Origin: Conexibacter sp.
GTDB taxonomy: Bacteria; Actinomycetota; Thermoleophilia; Solirubrobacterales; 70-9
Direction of reading: 5' to 3'
Length of the DNA stretch: 36,833 bases
NCBI GenBank assembly: GCA_018263295.1
Contig: JADFCZ010000032.1
Span: 1 to 36,833 of the forward strand
The notes under the pieces are model-generated. The model did no database searches and was not told the DNA's origin. It saw nothing but the letters and a program-made list of their open reading frames with translations. Positions 22,585 through 29,213 of this stretch are shown in pieces. The position numbers were made by a program, and so were the translations under genes. The first letter of the stretch is position 1, and every line of letters begins with the position of its first letter.

Positions 22585-23292
22585 TCAGGACCTCGGAAGG
22601 CGCAGCGAGTACCCGACGCCGCGGACCGTGTGGATCAACGGCCGCTGGGGGCGGTCGACCTTGCGTCGCAGATAGCTGATGTAGGTCTCGAGGATCCGCC
22701 CGTCGCCGCCGAAGTCGTAGTTCCAGACGTGGTCGAGGATCTGAGCGCGGGTCAGCGCCCGCCGCGGGTTCAGCATCAGATAACGCAGCAGCCGGAACTC
22801 GGTGTCGGTCAGCTCGACCGGCTCGCCGTCGCGGAAGACCTCGCGGGTGTCCTCATCGAGCTCGATCGCGTCGAAGACGAGCCTGCCGTCCTCCTCCCAG
22901 GCCCCGGTGCGCCGCAGGATCGAGCGGATCCTCGCGACGAGCTCCTCGACGCTGAACGGCTTCGTCACGTAGTCGTCGCCGCCGAGCGTCAGCCCACGGA
23001 CCTTGTCCTCGGTCGTGTCGCGGGCCGTGAGGAAGACGATCGGAACCTCGGATCGCCGCTCCGCCAGCCGCTCGGCGACGGCGAACCCGTCGAGGCCGGG
23101 CATCATCACGTCGAGGACGATCAGGTCGGGCCGGAACGACCCGTGCAGCTCCAGGCACCCCGGCCCGTCGGCGGCGGTGGCGACCTCGAACCCCTCGTAG
23201 CGAAGTGCCATCGAGAGCAGCTCCGAGATGCTCGGCTCGTCGTCGACGACGAGGATCCGCGCCGCGCCCTGGTTGTCGCCGCCCGTGGCCAC
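22585..23292 (-). CDS. OmpR/PhoB-family response regulator
   Basis: The 235-residue protein has an N-terminal receiver domain: acidic pair in VVDDEP, phosphoacceptor Asp61 in IVLDVMMPG, Thr in FLTARD, Lys in YVTKPF. A winged-helix DNA-binding domain follows (ELTDTEFRLLRYL; recognition region ILDHVWNYDFGGDGRILETYISYLRRKVD). It is phosphorylated by the downstream kinase and probably controls the adjoining ABC exporter. GTG 23292 lacks a ribosome site. A GATCAT hexamer 6 nt before it could mark a leaderless internal promoter, which would let the regulator-kinase pair be expressed separately from the transporter; this is weak. The gap to the transporter ATPase is 49 bp. Confidence 0.94.
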   Translation of the reverse strand: MATGGDNQGAARILVVDDEPSISELLSMALRYEGFEVATAADGPGCLELHGSFRPDLIVLDVMMPGLDGFAVAERLAERRSEVPIVFLTARDTTEDKVRGLTLGGDDYVTKPFSVEELVARIRSILRRTGAWEEDGRLVFDAIELDEDTREVFRDGEPVELTDTEFRLLRYLMLNPRRALTRAQILDHVWNYDFGGDGRILETYISYLRRKVDRPQRPLIHTVRGVGYSLRLPRS

Positions 23293-23341
23293 CGGTCAAT
23301 GATCGCGCCCGAACCTGAGAGTTTCCTGGGGAGGCGAAGCG

Positions 23342-24109
23342 CTAGCGGACCACCGTCGCAGTCAGCGGCTCCCGGTCCTCGCCGGCGATGCGACCGTCGG
23401 CGAGCCGGATGACCCGCGGCGAGTCCGCCGCGATCGACGGGTCGTGGGTGACGAGGACGATCGTCATCCCGCTCTCCCGCCAGAGGTCTCGAAGGAGCCC
23501 GAGGATCTGCTCGCCCGTCGCCGAGTCGAGGTTTCCGGTGGGCTCGTCGGCGAGCAGCACCTCCGGCTCGTTGACGAGCGACCTCGCGATCGCGACCCGC
23601 TGCTGCTCGCCACCGGAGAGCTCCGCGGGCAGGTGGGCGGCCCGGTCGGCCAACCCGACCCGGTCGAGCATCGCGGCGGCGCGATCGCGCAATCTGCTCC
23701 CGTCGAGCCCGAGGGGCGCCGCGGCCACCTCCACGTTCTCCGCCGCCGTGAGCGTCGGGATCAGGTTGAACTGCTGGAAGACGAACCCGATCGTCCGCAG
23801 GCGGATCGCCGCCAGCTCGCGGTCGCCGGCGCGGCCGACCTCGAGCCCGTCGAGCGCGAGCCTGCCGGCCGACGGCCGGTCCAGTCCGCCGAGCAGCTGC
23901 AGCAGCGTCGACTTGCCCGAGCCCGAAGAGCCGACGATCGCGACCAGTTCGCCGGAGGCGATCTCGAGATCGACCTCCTCGAGCGCGGTGACCGCGGTCG
24001 TGCCGGACCCGTAGACCTTCGTCACCGAGTCGAGTTCGTAGGCGTGGTTTGAGTTGCTGCCGGTCATCGTTTCTCGCTTTCCGTTCGTGTCTCGTCCGCC
24101 GCTGGTCAT
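23342..24109 (-). CDS. ABC transporter ATP-binding protein (MacB/LolD type)
   Basis: The 255-residue ATPase has Walker A GSSGSGKST, Q-loop FQQFNLIPTLTAAENV, signature LSGGEQQR, Walker B VLLADEPTGNLDS and switch His in VTHDPS. DEPTGNLD and the Q-loop context identify the MacB/LolD/FtsE-like branch, which works with FtsX-fold mechanotransmission permeases in exporting or extracting substrates from the membrane. ATG 24109 overlaps the permease stop (ATGA); ATG 24067 in the same frame would give a 241-residue version beginning nearer the conserved fold. It is followed by the regulator and kinase genes on the same strand. Confidence 0.93.
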   Translation of the reverse strand: MTSGGRDTNGKRETMTGSNSNHAYELDSVTKVYGSGTTAVTALEEVDLEIASGELVAIVGSSGSGKSTLLQLLGGLDRPSAGRLALDGLEVGRAGDRELAAIRLRTIGFVFQQFNLIPTLTAAENVEVAAAPLGLDGSRLRDRAAAMLDRVGLADRAAHLPAELSGGEQQRVAIARSLVNEPEVLLADEPTGNLDSATGEQILGLLRDLWRESGMTIVLVTHDPSIAADSPRVIRLADGRIAGEDREPLTATVVR

Positions 24110-25539
24110 CCGAGGCTCCGCAGGGCCTCGGCGGGACTCAGCCGTGCCGCCCGAATACCGCCGAAGACGCCGGCGATCAGGCCGCCGAGGACGGCCAGGC
24201 CGATCGCCAGCAGCGCCATTCCGGGGCTGACCGGTGCGCCCAGGGTCACCGTGCTCGCCACCGATGTCGCGGCGTCCGCGCCGGGAGGGCCGCCGACGCC
24301 GGCCGGCCCGGGAATGCCGCCGCTCGACGCCGATTCGAGCGAAGCGTCGAGGCTGATCCCGGCCGCGCCGATCGCCGCCGCGGCGGCCAGTCCCACCGCG
24401 ACGCCGAGGAGGCCTCCGATCAGGCCCTGGACCACCGACTCGCCGGCGACCTGGCGGACGACGAGCCACTGCCGCCACCCGATCGCCTTCAGCGTCCCGA
24501 GCTCGCGGGTGCGCTTCGCCACCGACGAGAGCGTCACCAGCGTGGTGATCCCGAAGGCCCCGATCAGGGCGACGATCGCAAGCGCGGTACCGAGCTTGCC
24601 CGACAGGTTCTCGGCGTCCACGAGCGAGCCGCTGACCTGTTCGGCGAGGTCGGAGGCGGTCGTCACCTCCGAGCCCGGGAACGCGCTCTCGATCCGGTCG
24701 GAGACGGCCTGGACCTCGTCGGCACTCGCCGCCTGGACCTCGACCGCGTTGACGCGGCCCTCGAGGTCGGCGAGCTCCTGGAGGCGGTCGAGCTCGACGT
24801 AGACGTCGGAGGACTGCCCGCCGACCGCGCCGCCGGAGATGCCGACGACCTCGAAGTCCTTCCCGCCGACGTCGACGGTGTCGCCGACCGCGAGGCCCTC
24901 CTGGGTCGCGTACGACCGGGAGACGACCGCGTCGGAAGCGCCGGAGATGTAGAAGCCGTCGGTGATCTGCGACGCCGTCAGCAACCCGAGGTCCCGATCG
25001 GAGGTGTCGACGCCGCTGACCGTCGTGGTCTCGAAGTTGATCGAGTCCGGGGGGCCGCCGGCGGTCGCCGACCCGGTCGGTGGCGCGCCCGTCGCGGGGG
25101 CCGCCCCGGACCCGCTCTGCTCCGGGACCCTGCCCGACACGTGGGCGACGCTGAGCGTCAGTCCGACGGCGGTCGCGTCGACCCCGTCGACCGCGGCCAC
25201 CTGCTTCCGCTTCGCGGCCGGAAAGCTGGTGTCGGTGGAGACGTACTGGTAGGTGTCGAACTTCTCGCCCGCCTTGCCGAGGTTGTCGAGGCCGATCGGG
25301 CCCCCGCCGGCGTCCGGCGGCGGCCCGCCCTCCTCGATCTCCATCGGCCGGGCGACCGACATCTCGGTGCCGACGCCGGTCAGCGGCTCGAGGACCTCCG
25401 ACTGGGCGTCGTCGAGTCCCGCCGACAGCGCGGTCACCGAGACGACGAGCCCGACGCCCAGCGCCAAACAGGTCGCCGTGAGGATCGTCCTGCCCTTGCG
25501 GCGGCGCAGCTCGGCGCCGAGATAGCGGATGTAGAACAC
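24106..25539 (-). CDS. FtsX-family ABC transporter permease (MacB type)
   Basis: The 477-residue protein has one N-terminal transmembrane helix (about 18-40, after the basic RRRKGRT) and a large extracytoplasmic domain (about 41-290, Gly/Pro/Ser-rich). Three C-terminal helices (about 297-320, 355-385, 435-458) end in the conserved ARLSPAEALRSLG. This is the MacB mechanotransmission layout, typically for efflux of antimicrobial peptides or lipids, or lipoprotein trafficking. The extracytoplasmic domain contains a GAPATGAPPTGSAT low-complexity patch. GTG 25539 is chosen because the basic segment before the first helix starts there; the ribosome site is poor. First gene of the exporter/two-component operon; the 147-bp upstream gap also contains the terminator hairpin of the GCS2 operon. 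Confidence 0.9.
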   Translation of the reverse strand: MFYIRYLGAELRRRKGRTILTATCLALGVGLVVSVTALSAGLDDAQSEVLEPLTGVGTEMSVARPMEIEEGGPPPDAGGGPIGLDNLGKAGEKFDTYQYVSTDTSFPAAKRKQVAAVDGVDATAVGLTLSVAHVSGRVPEQSGSGAAPATGAPPTGSATAGGPPDSINFETTTVSGVDTSDRDLGLLTASQITDGFYISGASDAVVSRSYATQEGLAVGDTVDVGGKDFEVVGISGGAVGGQSSDVYVELDRLQELADLEGRVNAVEVQAASADEVQAVSDRIESAFPGSEVTTASDLAEQVSGSLVDAENLSGKLGTALAIVALIGAFGITTLVTLSSVAKRTRELGTLKAIGWRQWLVVRQVAGESVVQGLIGGLLGVAVGLAAAAAIGAAGISLDASLESASSGGIPGPAGVGGPPGADAATSVASTVTLGAPVSPGMALLAIGLAVLGGLIAGVFGGIRAARLSPAEALRSLG

Positions 25540-25643
25540 GGGAAGAGACCTTTCGATCGCTTGCGGGAGCCATAGAAGCCGGTGCCGCTGGGATCGTCGT
25601 TGGCGTTCCCTGGGAAAGGACTGAGCAACGGGGCTCGAGCAGA

Positions 25644-25680
25644 CCGGGGAGACCGGACGCGAAGCGGAGGATCTCCCCGG
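25644..25680 (-). terminator. hairpin terminator of the ATP-grasp/GCS2 operon
   Basis: A 9-bp perfect inverted repeat (CCGGGGAGA at 25644-25652, TCTCCCCGG at 25672-25680) encloses a 19-nt loop with a further CCG/CGG pairing. It starts 6 bp after the GCS2-family stop codon on the minus strand and has no T-tract. Confidence 0.6.
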
Positions 25681-25686
25681 GGTGAT

Positions 25687-26832
25687 CTACTCGGCGAAGC
25701 GGTCCGACAGGCGCTCGACCAGGCGGCCGAGCGACGGCGCGTCCCGTGCCGTGTCGATCTGGCGCTTCGCCGGCGGGTCGGCGAGCAGGTCGACGACACC
25801 GGAGAGCTCCGCGGAACACCCGATGTCCTCGGCGTGCGGCCGGCAGGCGTCGAGGAGGTCCGGGACGAGCCGGGCAACCGGGATCCGCGTCTCGAGGTCG
25901 GGGTCGATCAGCTCGGCGTCGACGCCGTCGCGAGCCGCGAGGAACCGGTTCTCGGAGATCACCTCCGGCGAGGAGATCGCGATCTCGGTCGCGAAGCCCT
26001 CCTCCGCCTCGAGCTTGACCAGGCTGGCGACCAGGGCCACGAGGGCGGCGGTATCGGCGCAGCGGGTCTGCGCGTCCATGATCCTGATCTCGACGGTGCC
26101 GAGGGCCGGCTGCGGGCGGACGTCCCACCAGAGGAAGGTCGACTCGGGGACGGCCCCGGTTCGGATCAGCAGGTCGACGGTCTCGACGAAGACCGCGTAG
26201 TCGCCGAAGGCGCGAGGCACGCCGACGCGCGGGAAGGCCTGGAACAGCGGCGTTCGCGCCGACGCCAGCCCCGAGTCGCGGCCCTGCCAGAACGGTGAGT
26301 TGGCCGAGAGCGCGAGCAGGATCGGCAGGTGGACGCGCATCCGGTCGCAGACGCGGATCGCGGTCTCCGCATCGGGAATGCCCACGTGGACGTGGAGGGC
26401 GAACGTCGGCTCGCGGCGGGCGAGCTCGCGCATCGACCCGTAGACGAACTGGTAGCGCTCACCGCCCGAGACCGCGATCTCCTGCCAGATCGCGAAGGGG
26501 TGGGTGCCGGAGACCGCCGCCCGCAGCCCGAGCGTGCCCAGCGTGCGTTCGAGCTGCTGCCGCAGCGCCCGGATCTCGGCGACCGCGTCGGCGACCGTCG
26601 CCGCGACCCCGGTCTGGACCTCGAAGGCGGAGCCGTGCGTCTCGGCCGAGACCTTGTCCTGCGTCTCCGACGGCAGCCGCGGCAGCAGCTCCTCGATCCG
26701 GTGGGCGAGGGCCCACGTCCGCGGGTCGAGGAGCATCGCCTCCTCCTCGACCCCGAGCGTGTAGGCGCCGAGCGCGTGGCTGCGAGCCCAGACCGACCAG
26801 GCCGGACCGACGCGCTCGACGAGGTCCTTCAT
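25687..26832 (-). CDS. YbdK/GCS2-family carboxylate-amine ligase (glutamate-cysteine ligase-like)
   Basis: The 381-residue protein belongs to the GCS2 family (COG2170 type). Recognisable segments are LGVEEEAMLLDP (metal-binding Glu cluster), HGSAFEVQTG, SGTHPFA, HVHVGI, NSPFWQGRDSGLASAR and LGTVEIRIMDAQT, all from the glutamine-synthetase-like active site. The family joins the gamma-carboxyl of glutamate (or a similar acid) to an amine with ATP; E. coli YbdK has weak glutamate-cysteine ligase activity. The true substrate is unknown. ATG 26832 has GGGGAG 9 nt upstream and overlaps the stop of the upstream gene (ATGA). It is the third gene of a minus-strand trio with an ATP-grasp enzyme and a C26-type hydrolase, a context predicting joint synthesis and trimming of an amide or short peptide. 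Confidence 0.9.
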   Translation of the reverse strand: MKDLVERVGPAWSVWARSHALGAYTLGVEEEAMLLDPRTWALAHRIEELLPRLPSETQDKVSAETHGSAFEVQTGVAATVADAVAEIRALRQQLERTLGTLGLRAAVSGTHPFAIWQEIAVSGGERYQFVYGSMRELARREPTFALHVHVGIPDAETAIRVCDRMRVHLPILLALSANSPFWQGRDSGLASARTPLFQAFPRVGVPRAFGDYAVFVETVDLLIRTGAVPESTFLWWDVRPQPALGTVEIRIMDAQTRCADTAALVALVASLVKLEAEEGFATEIAISSPEVISENRFLAARDGVDAELIDPDLETRIPVARLVPDLLDACRPHAEDIGCSAELSGVVDLLADPPAKRQIDTARDAPSLGRLVERLSDRFAE

Positions 26833-27644
26833 CTCATTGTTCTCCCCGGTGAACGCGCCCCTGAACCAGCCGCGGCGGCGGCCACGAAGGCGCCGAACAG
26901 CGCCTGCTCGACCGGGCGGTCGATCAGCAGCTCGGCATGCCACTGGACGCCGATCAGGAATCCCCGGCTGCGATCCTCGACGGCCTCGATCGTGCCGTCC
27001 TCGGCCCACGCGCTCGGGACGAGGTCGCGCCCGAGCCGATCGATCGCCTGGTGGTGGAAGGAGTTGACGGCGGTCTCGGCGGTGCCGATCGTCGCCGCGA
27101 GGAGGCTGCCGGGATCGACATCGACCGTGTGCGAAGGCTCGCTGCCGGGCGTTCGCTGGCGGTGCGGGACCCCGTCCGGATCCGCCTCCGGTCGCGATTC
27201 GGGCAGGTGCTGGACGAGGGTGCCGCCGCGGACGACGTTGAGCGCCTGCGTGCCGCGGCAGATCGCAAGGATCGGCATGTCGCGCTGGTCGGCGGCGCTG
27301 GCGATCGCCAGCTCGAAGCGGTCGAGGTCGGGCTCGGTCGGCCCGAGGTGCTCGTCCGGCTCCTCGCCGTAGGCCACCGGATGGAGGTCGGGCCCGCCCG
27401 AGAGACAGAGCCCCGCGAGCTGGTCGAGCAGCGGCTCGATCAGCCCGAGCTCGAGCGGCGGAATCACGACCGGCAGCCCGCCGGTCGCTTCGATCGCCCG
27501 CAGGTACTTGAGCCCGAGCGCCATCTCGTGCATCGGCGGCTCACCCTCGGGGATCGGCGAGACGGTCTCGGCGCGGCGCACCTCGGAGGTGGTGACCCCG
27601 ATCAGGGGCAGGGCGGCGGCATCCGCGTCGCTCAGAGAATCCAT
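26829..27644 (-). CDS. gamma-glutamyl-GABA hydrolase family protein (PuuD-like, peptidase C26)
   Basis: The 271-residue protein is a class I glutamine-amidotransferase-fold hydrolase. The nucleophile elbow is A-I-C-R-G with Cys129, and His236-x-Glu238 in G-V-Q-W-H-A-E completes the triad. The LCLSGGPDLHP oxyanion segment and NVVRGG are typical of PuuD-like enzymes that cleave gamma-glutamyl bonds. In this operon it may trim the product of the ligases, recycle it, or supply ammonia; I favour gamma-glutamyl hydrolysis. AAGGA lies just before ATG 27644. The gene overlaps the ATP-grasp gene end by 13 bp and the GCS2-family start by 4 bp, indicating coupled translation and matched amounts. Confidence 0.9.
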   Translation of the reverse strand: MDSLSDADAAALPLIGVTTSEVRRAETVSPIPEGEPPMHEMALGLKYLRAIEATGGLPVVIPPLELGLIEPLLDQLAGLCLSGGPDLHPVAYGEEPDEHLGPTEPDLDRFELAIASAADQRDMPILAICRGTQALNVVRGGTLVQHLPESRPEADPDGVPHRQRTPGSEPSHTVDVDPGSLLAATIGTAETAVNSFHHQAIDRLGRDLVPSAWAEDGTIEAVEDRSRGFLIGVQWHAELLIDRPVEQALFGAFVAAAAAGSGARSPGRTMR

Positions 27645-29014
27645 GTGTCCTTCGCTCCTCCGCCCCGGCCGCTGTTGACGATCATCTCCCCCTCGCCCGG
27701 TGCGAACCTGCTGAGACCGCCGGCGGCCACGGTCACCTGTTCACCCGCGGTGACGACGAACGGTCGCAGGTCCACGTGACGGTCGCGGATCCCGGCGGGG
27801 GTGACGGTCGGGTGCACGGAGAGAGCCACCGGCTCCTGGGCGATCCAGCGCCCGGGCTCGGCGCGAACCGCTGCCGCGATCGCCTCGATCTCCTCCGCCG
27901 AAGCGAGGGGCCCGATCGTCACGCCGCGGCCGCCGAACTCCGAGCGCGGCTTGACGACCAGCTCTCCGAGGCGCGGCAGCACCAGTTCGAGCTGCTCGGG
28001 ATCGCCCAGGTCCCAGCCCGGCACCGATCGCAGCAACGGGTCCTCGCCGAGGTAGAAGCAGATCATCGCCTCCGCATAGACGTGAACCGCCTTGTCGTCG
28101 GCGACGCCGCTTCCCGGCGAGTTGACGCAGCCGAGGGTCCCCGCACGGATCGGCTCCGCGAGCAGCTCGCCGAGCGGCGTCAGCCCACCACCCGGGGCGG
28201 TGAGGCGTTCGTCGTCGACCCGCCGGTAGAGCACGTCGACGACCCGGTCTCCGTGGAGGAGCCGGTCGCCGCGGCGACGCAGCTCCGGCACCGACGCCAC
28301 CGTCAGCCCGAGCATCCGCGCCAACTCGGCATGTTCGAACGCGGTCCCGGCCCCGGGCCCGTCGCCGGCGATGACCACGTGCGGGCGCTCGACGCCCGCA
28401 GGCGCGGCGCCGCGGAGAGCCGCACCGAGCGCCGCGACCGCCGGCTCGAGCGGCCACGGCTCCAGGCCGGCGGCCACGGCCAGCGGCGCGAGGCCGGCGC
28501 GTGCCGCGAGCAGGTAGGCGAGGCCCGACGGCGCCCGCATGTTGTCCTCGAGCACGAGGAACTCGCCGTCGGGAGCGCGGACGAGGTCGGGGCCGGCGAC
28601 CGGCGCCGAGATCCCCTGCCCCATCCCCGCCATCGCCGGCTCGTACCAGTCGGCCGTCTCGATCACGCGCGCCGGCAGGACCCCCGCAGCGACCGCCCGC
28701 CGCTCGCCGTAGGCGTCGGCGAGGAAAGCGTTGAGGGCGCGGGCCCGCTGCTCGAGGCCGTGCGCCAGCGGTCCCCAGTCGGCGGCGGCCACGATCCGCG
28801 GCACCGCGTCCACGGCGAAGGGCGTGGCACCGAAGCTGACCCCTCCCGCCCGCATCAGCCCCTCGAGACGTTCGCGCTCGCCGGCGAGCGCGCTCTCGCC
28901 GACCCGCTCGAACAGAGCGGCGTAGGCGTCCGGCGCCGACCGGCGCTCGTCGAACGCATCGGCTCTGAACCGTTCGCCTGCGGGCGTCGTCGGCGCTGCC
29001 ATCGCGGCATCCAT
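27632..29014 (-). CDS. circularly permuted ATP-grasp protein (COG2308-like amidoligase)
   Basis: The 460-residue protein matches the circularly permuted ATP-grasp type 2 family. It has the FRADAFDERRSAPDAY-like start, LVLEDNMRAPSGLAYLL (metal and ATP site), GDGPGAGTAFEH, CVNSPGSGVADDKAVH, LGELVVKPRSEFGGRG (ATP-grasp lysine strand and glycine loop), DLRPFVV and the hallmark C-terminus beginning VNSGRGGGAKDT. ATP-grasp enzymes activate a carboxylate as acyl phosphate and join it to an amine or thiol. No ribosome site precedes ATG 29014, but TACCGT lies exactly 6 nt before it, so the message is probably leaderless; GTG 29020 is an alternative. It is the first gene of the trio with the C26 hydrolase and GCS2-family ligase and is divergent from gltB. 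The substrates are unknown. Confidence 0.9.
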   Translation of the reverse strand: MDAAMAAPTTPAGERFRADAFDERRSAPDAYAALFERVGESALAGERERLEGLMRAGGVSFGATPFAVDAVPRIVAAADWGPLAHGLEQRARALNAFLADAYGERRAVAAGVLPARVIETADWYEPAMAGMGQGISAPVAGPDLVRAPDGEFLVLEDNMRAPSGLAYLLAARAGLAPLAVAAGLEPWPLEPAVAALGAALRGAAPAGVERPHVVIAGDGPGAGTAFEHAELARMLGLTVASVPELRRRGDRLLHGDRVVDVLYRRVDDERLTAPGGGLTPLGELLAEPIRAGTLGCVNSPGSGVADDKAVHVYAEAMICFYLGEDPLLRSVPGWDLGDPEQLELVLPRLGELVVKPRSEFGGRGVTIGPLASAEEIEAIAAAVRAEPGRWIAQEPVALSVHPTVTPAGIRDRHVDLRPFVVTAGEQVTVAAGGLSRFAPGEGEMIVNSGRGGGAKDTWIL

Positions 29015-29020
29015 GCTCAC

Positions 29021-29026
29021 ACGGTA
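29021..29026 (-). promoter_or_regulatory. -10 hexamer for a leaderless ATP-grasp operon transcript
   Basis: TACCGT on the minus strand ends 6 nt before the ATG at 29014, so transcription would begin at or beside the start codon. No clear -35 is present (AACACC at a 17-bp spacing), suggesting that an activator or an extended contact is needed. Confidence 0.45.
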
Positions 29027-29037
29027 GGCCCGCGTTG

Positions 29038-29126
29038 GCAAAGGGTGTTTGTCCCGGTGGCCAAATCCGGATCGCGGATTCTGTGTCCGATTCCCGACGA
29101 GACGATCCGGGTTGCCGTACCCTTTG
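29038..29126. repeat. inverted pair of a 9-mer in the gltB/ATP-grasp divergent region
   Basis: GCAAAGGGT (29038-29046) and its exact reverse complement ACCCTTTGC (29119-29127; the last base extends one beyond this entry) are separated by 72 bp. Each copy reads ACCCTTTGC toward its own downstream gene; the gltB-side copy overlaps a TACCCT hexamer (29118-29123) that could be its -10. A shared regulator or parallel promoter elements would explain the symmetry. Confidence 0.4.
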
Positions 29127-29188
29127 CAGGCCGCCGTGCGGTCCCGAACCCGGGCTGCCAGAGGGGCCCACGCGTCGGCGGGCAGCGA

Positions 29189-29205
29189 ACCGCACATGGT
29201 GCGGT
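29189..29205 (+). promoter_or_regulatory. perfect hairpin in the translation start region of gltB
   Basis: ACCGCAC (29189-29195) and GTGCGGT (29199-29205) form a 7-bp perfect stem with an ATG loop, ending 8 nt before the chosen gltB ATG (29214). No Shine-Dalgarno sequence is visible, so the hairpin occupies the place of the ribosome site. An in-frame ATG (29196) forms the loop. Confidence 0.45.
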
Positions 29206-29213
29206 GCACTTTG

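Noticed and set aside
26329-27372. Long plus-strand open frames opposite the GCS2 and C26 genes, and many like them across the window (for example 27741-32294 on the minus strand, opposite gltB)
   Set aside because: They lie antisense to genes with clear family motifs, are rich in Arg/Ala/Gly/Asp/Val as expected from complementary GC-rich codons, and show no motif of their own.
29196-29198. Upstream in-frame ATG as the gltB start
   Set aside because: It lies in the loop of a perfect hairpin without a ribosome site; ATG 29214 gives a propeptide of normal length. It cannot be excluded.
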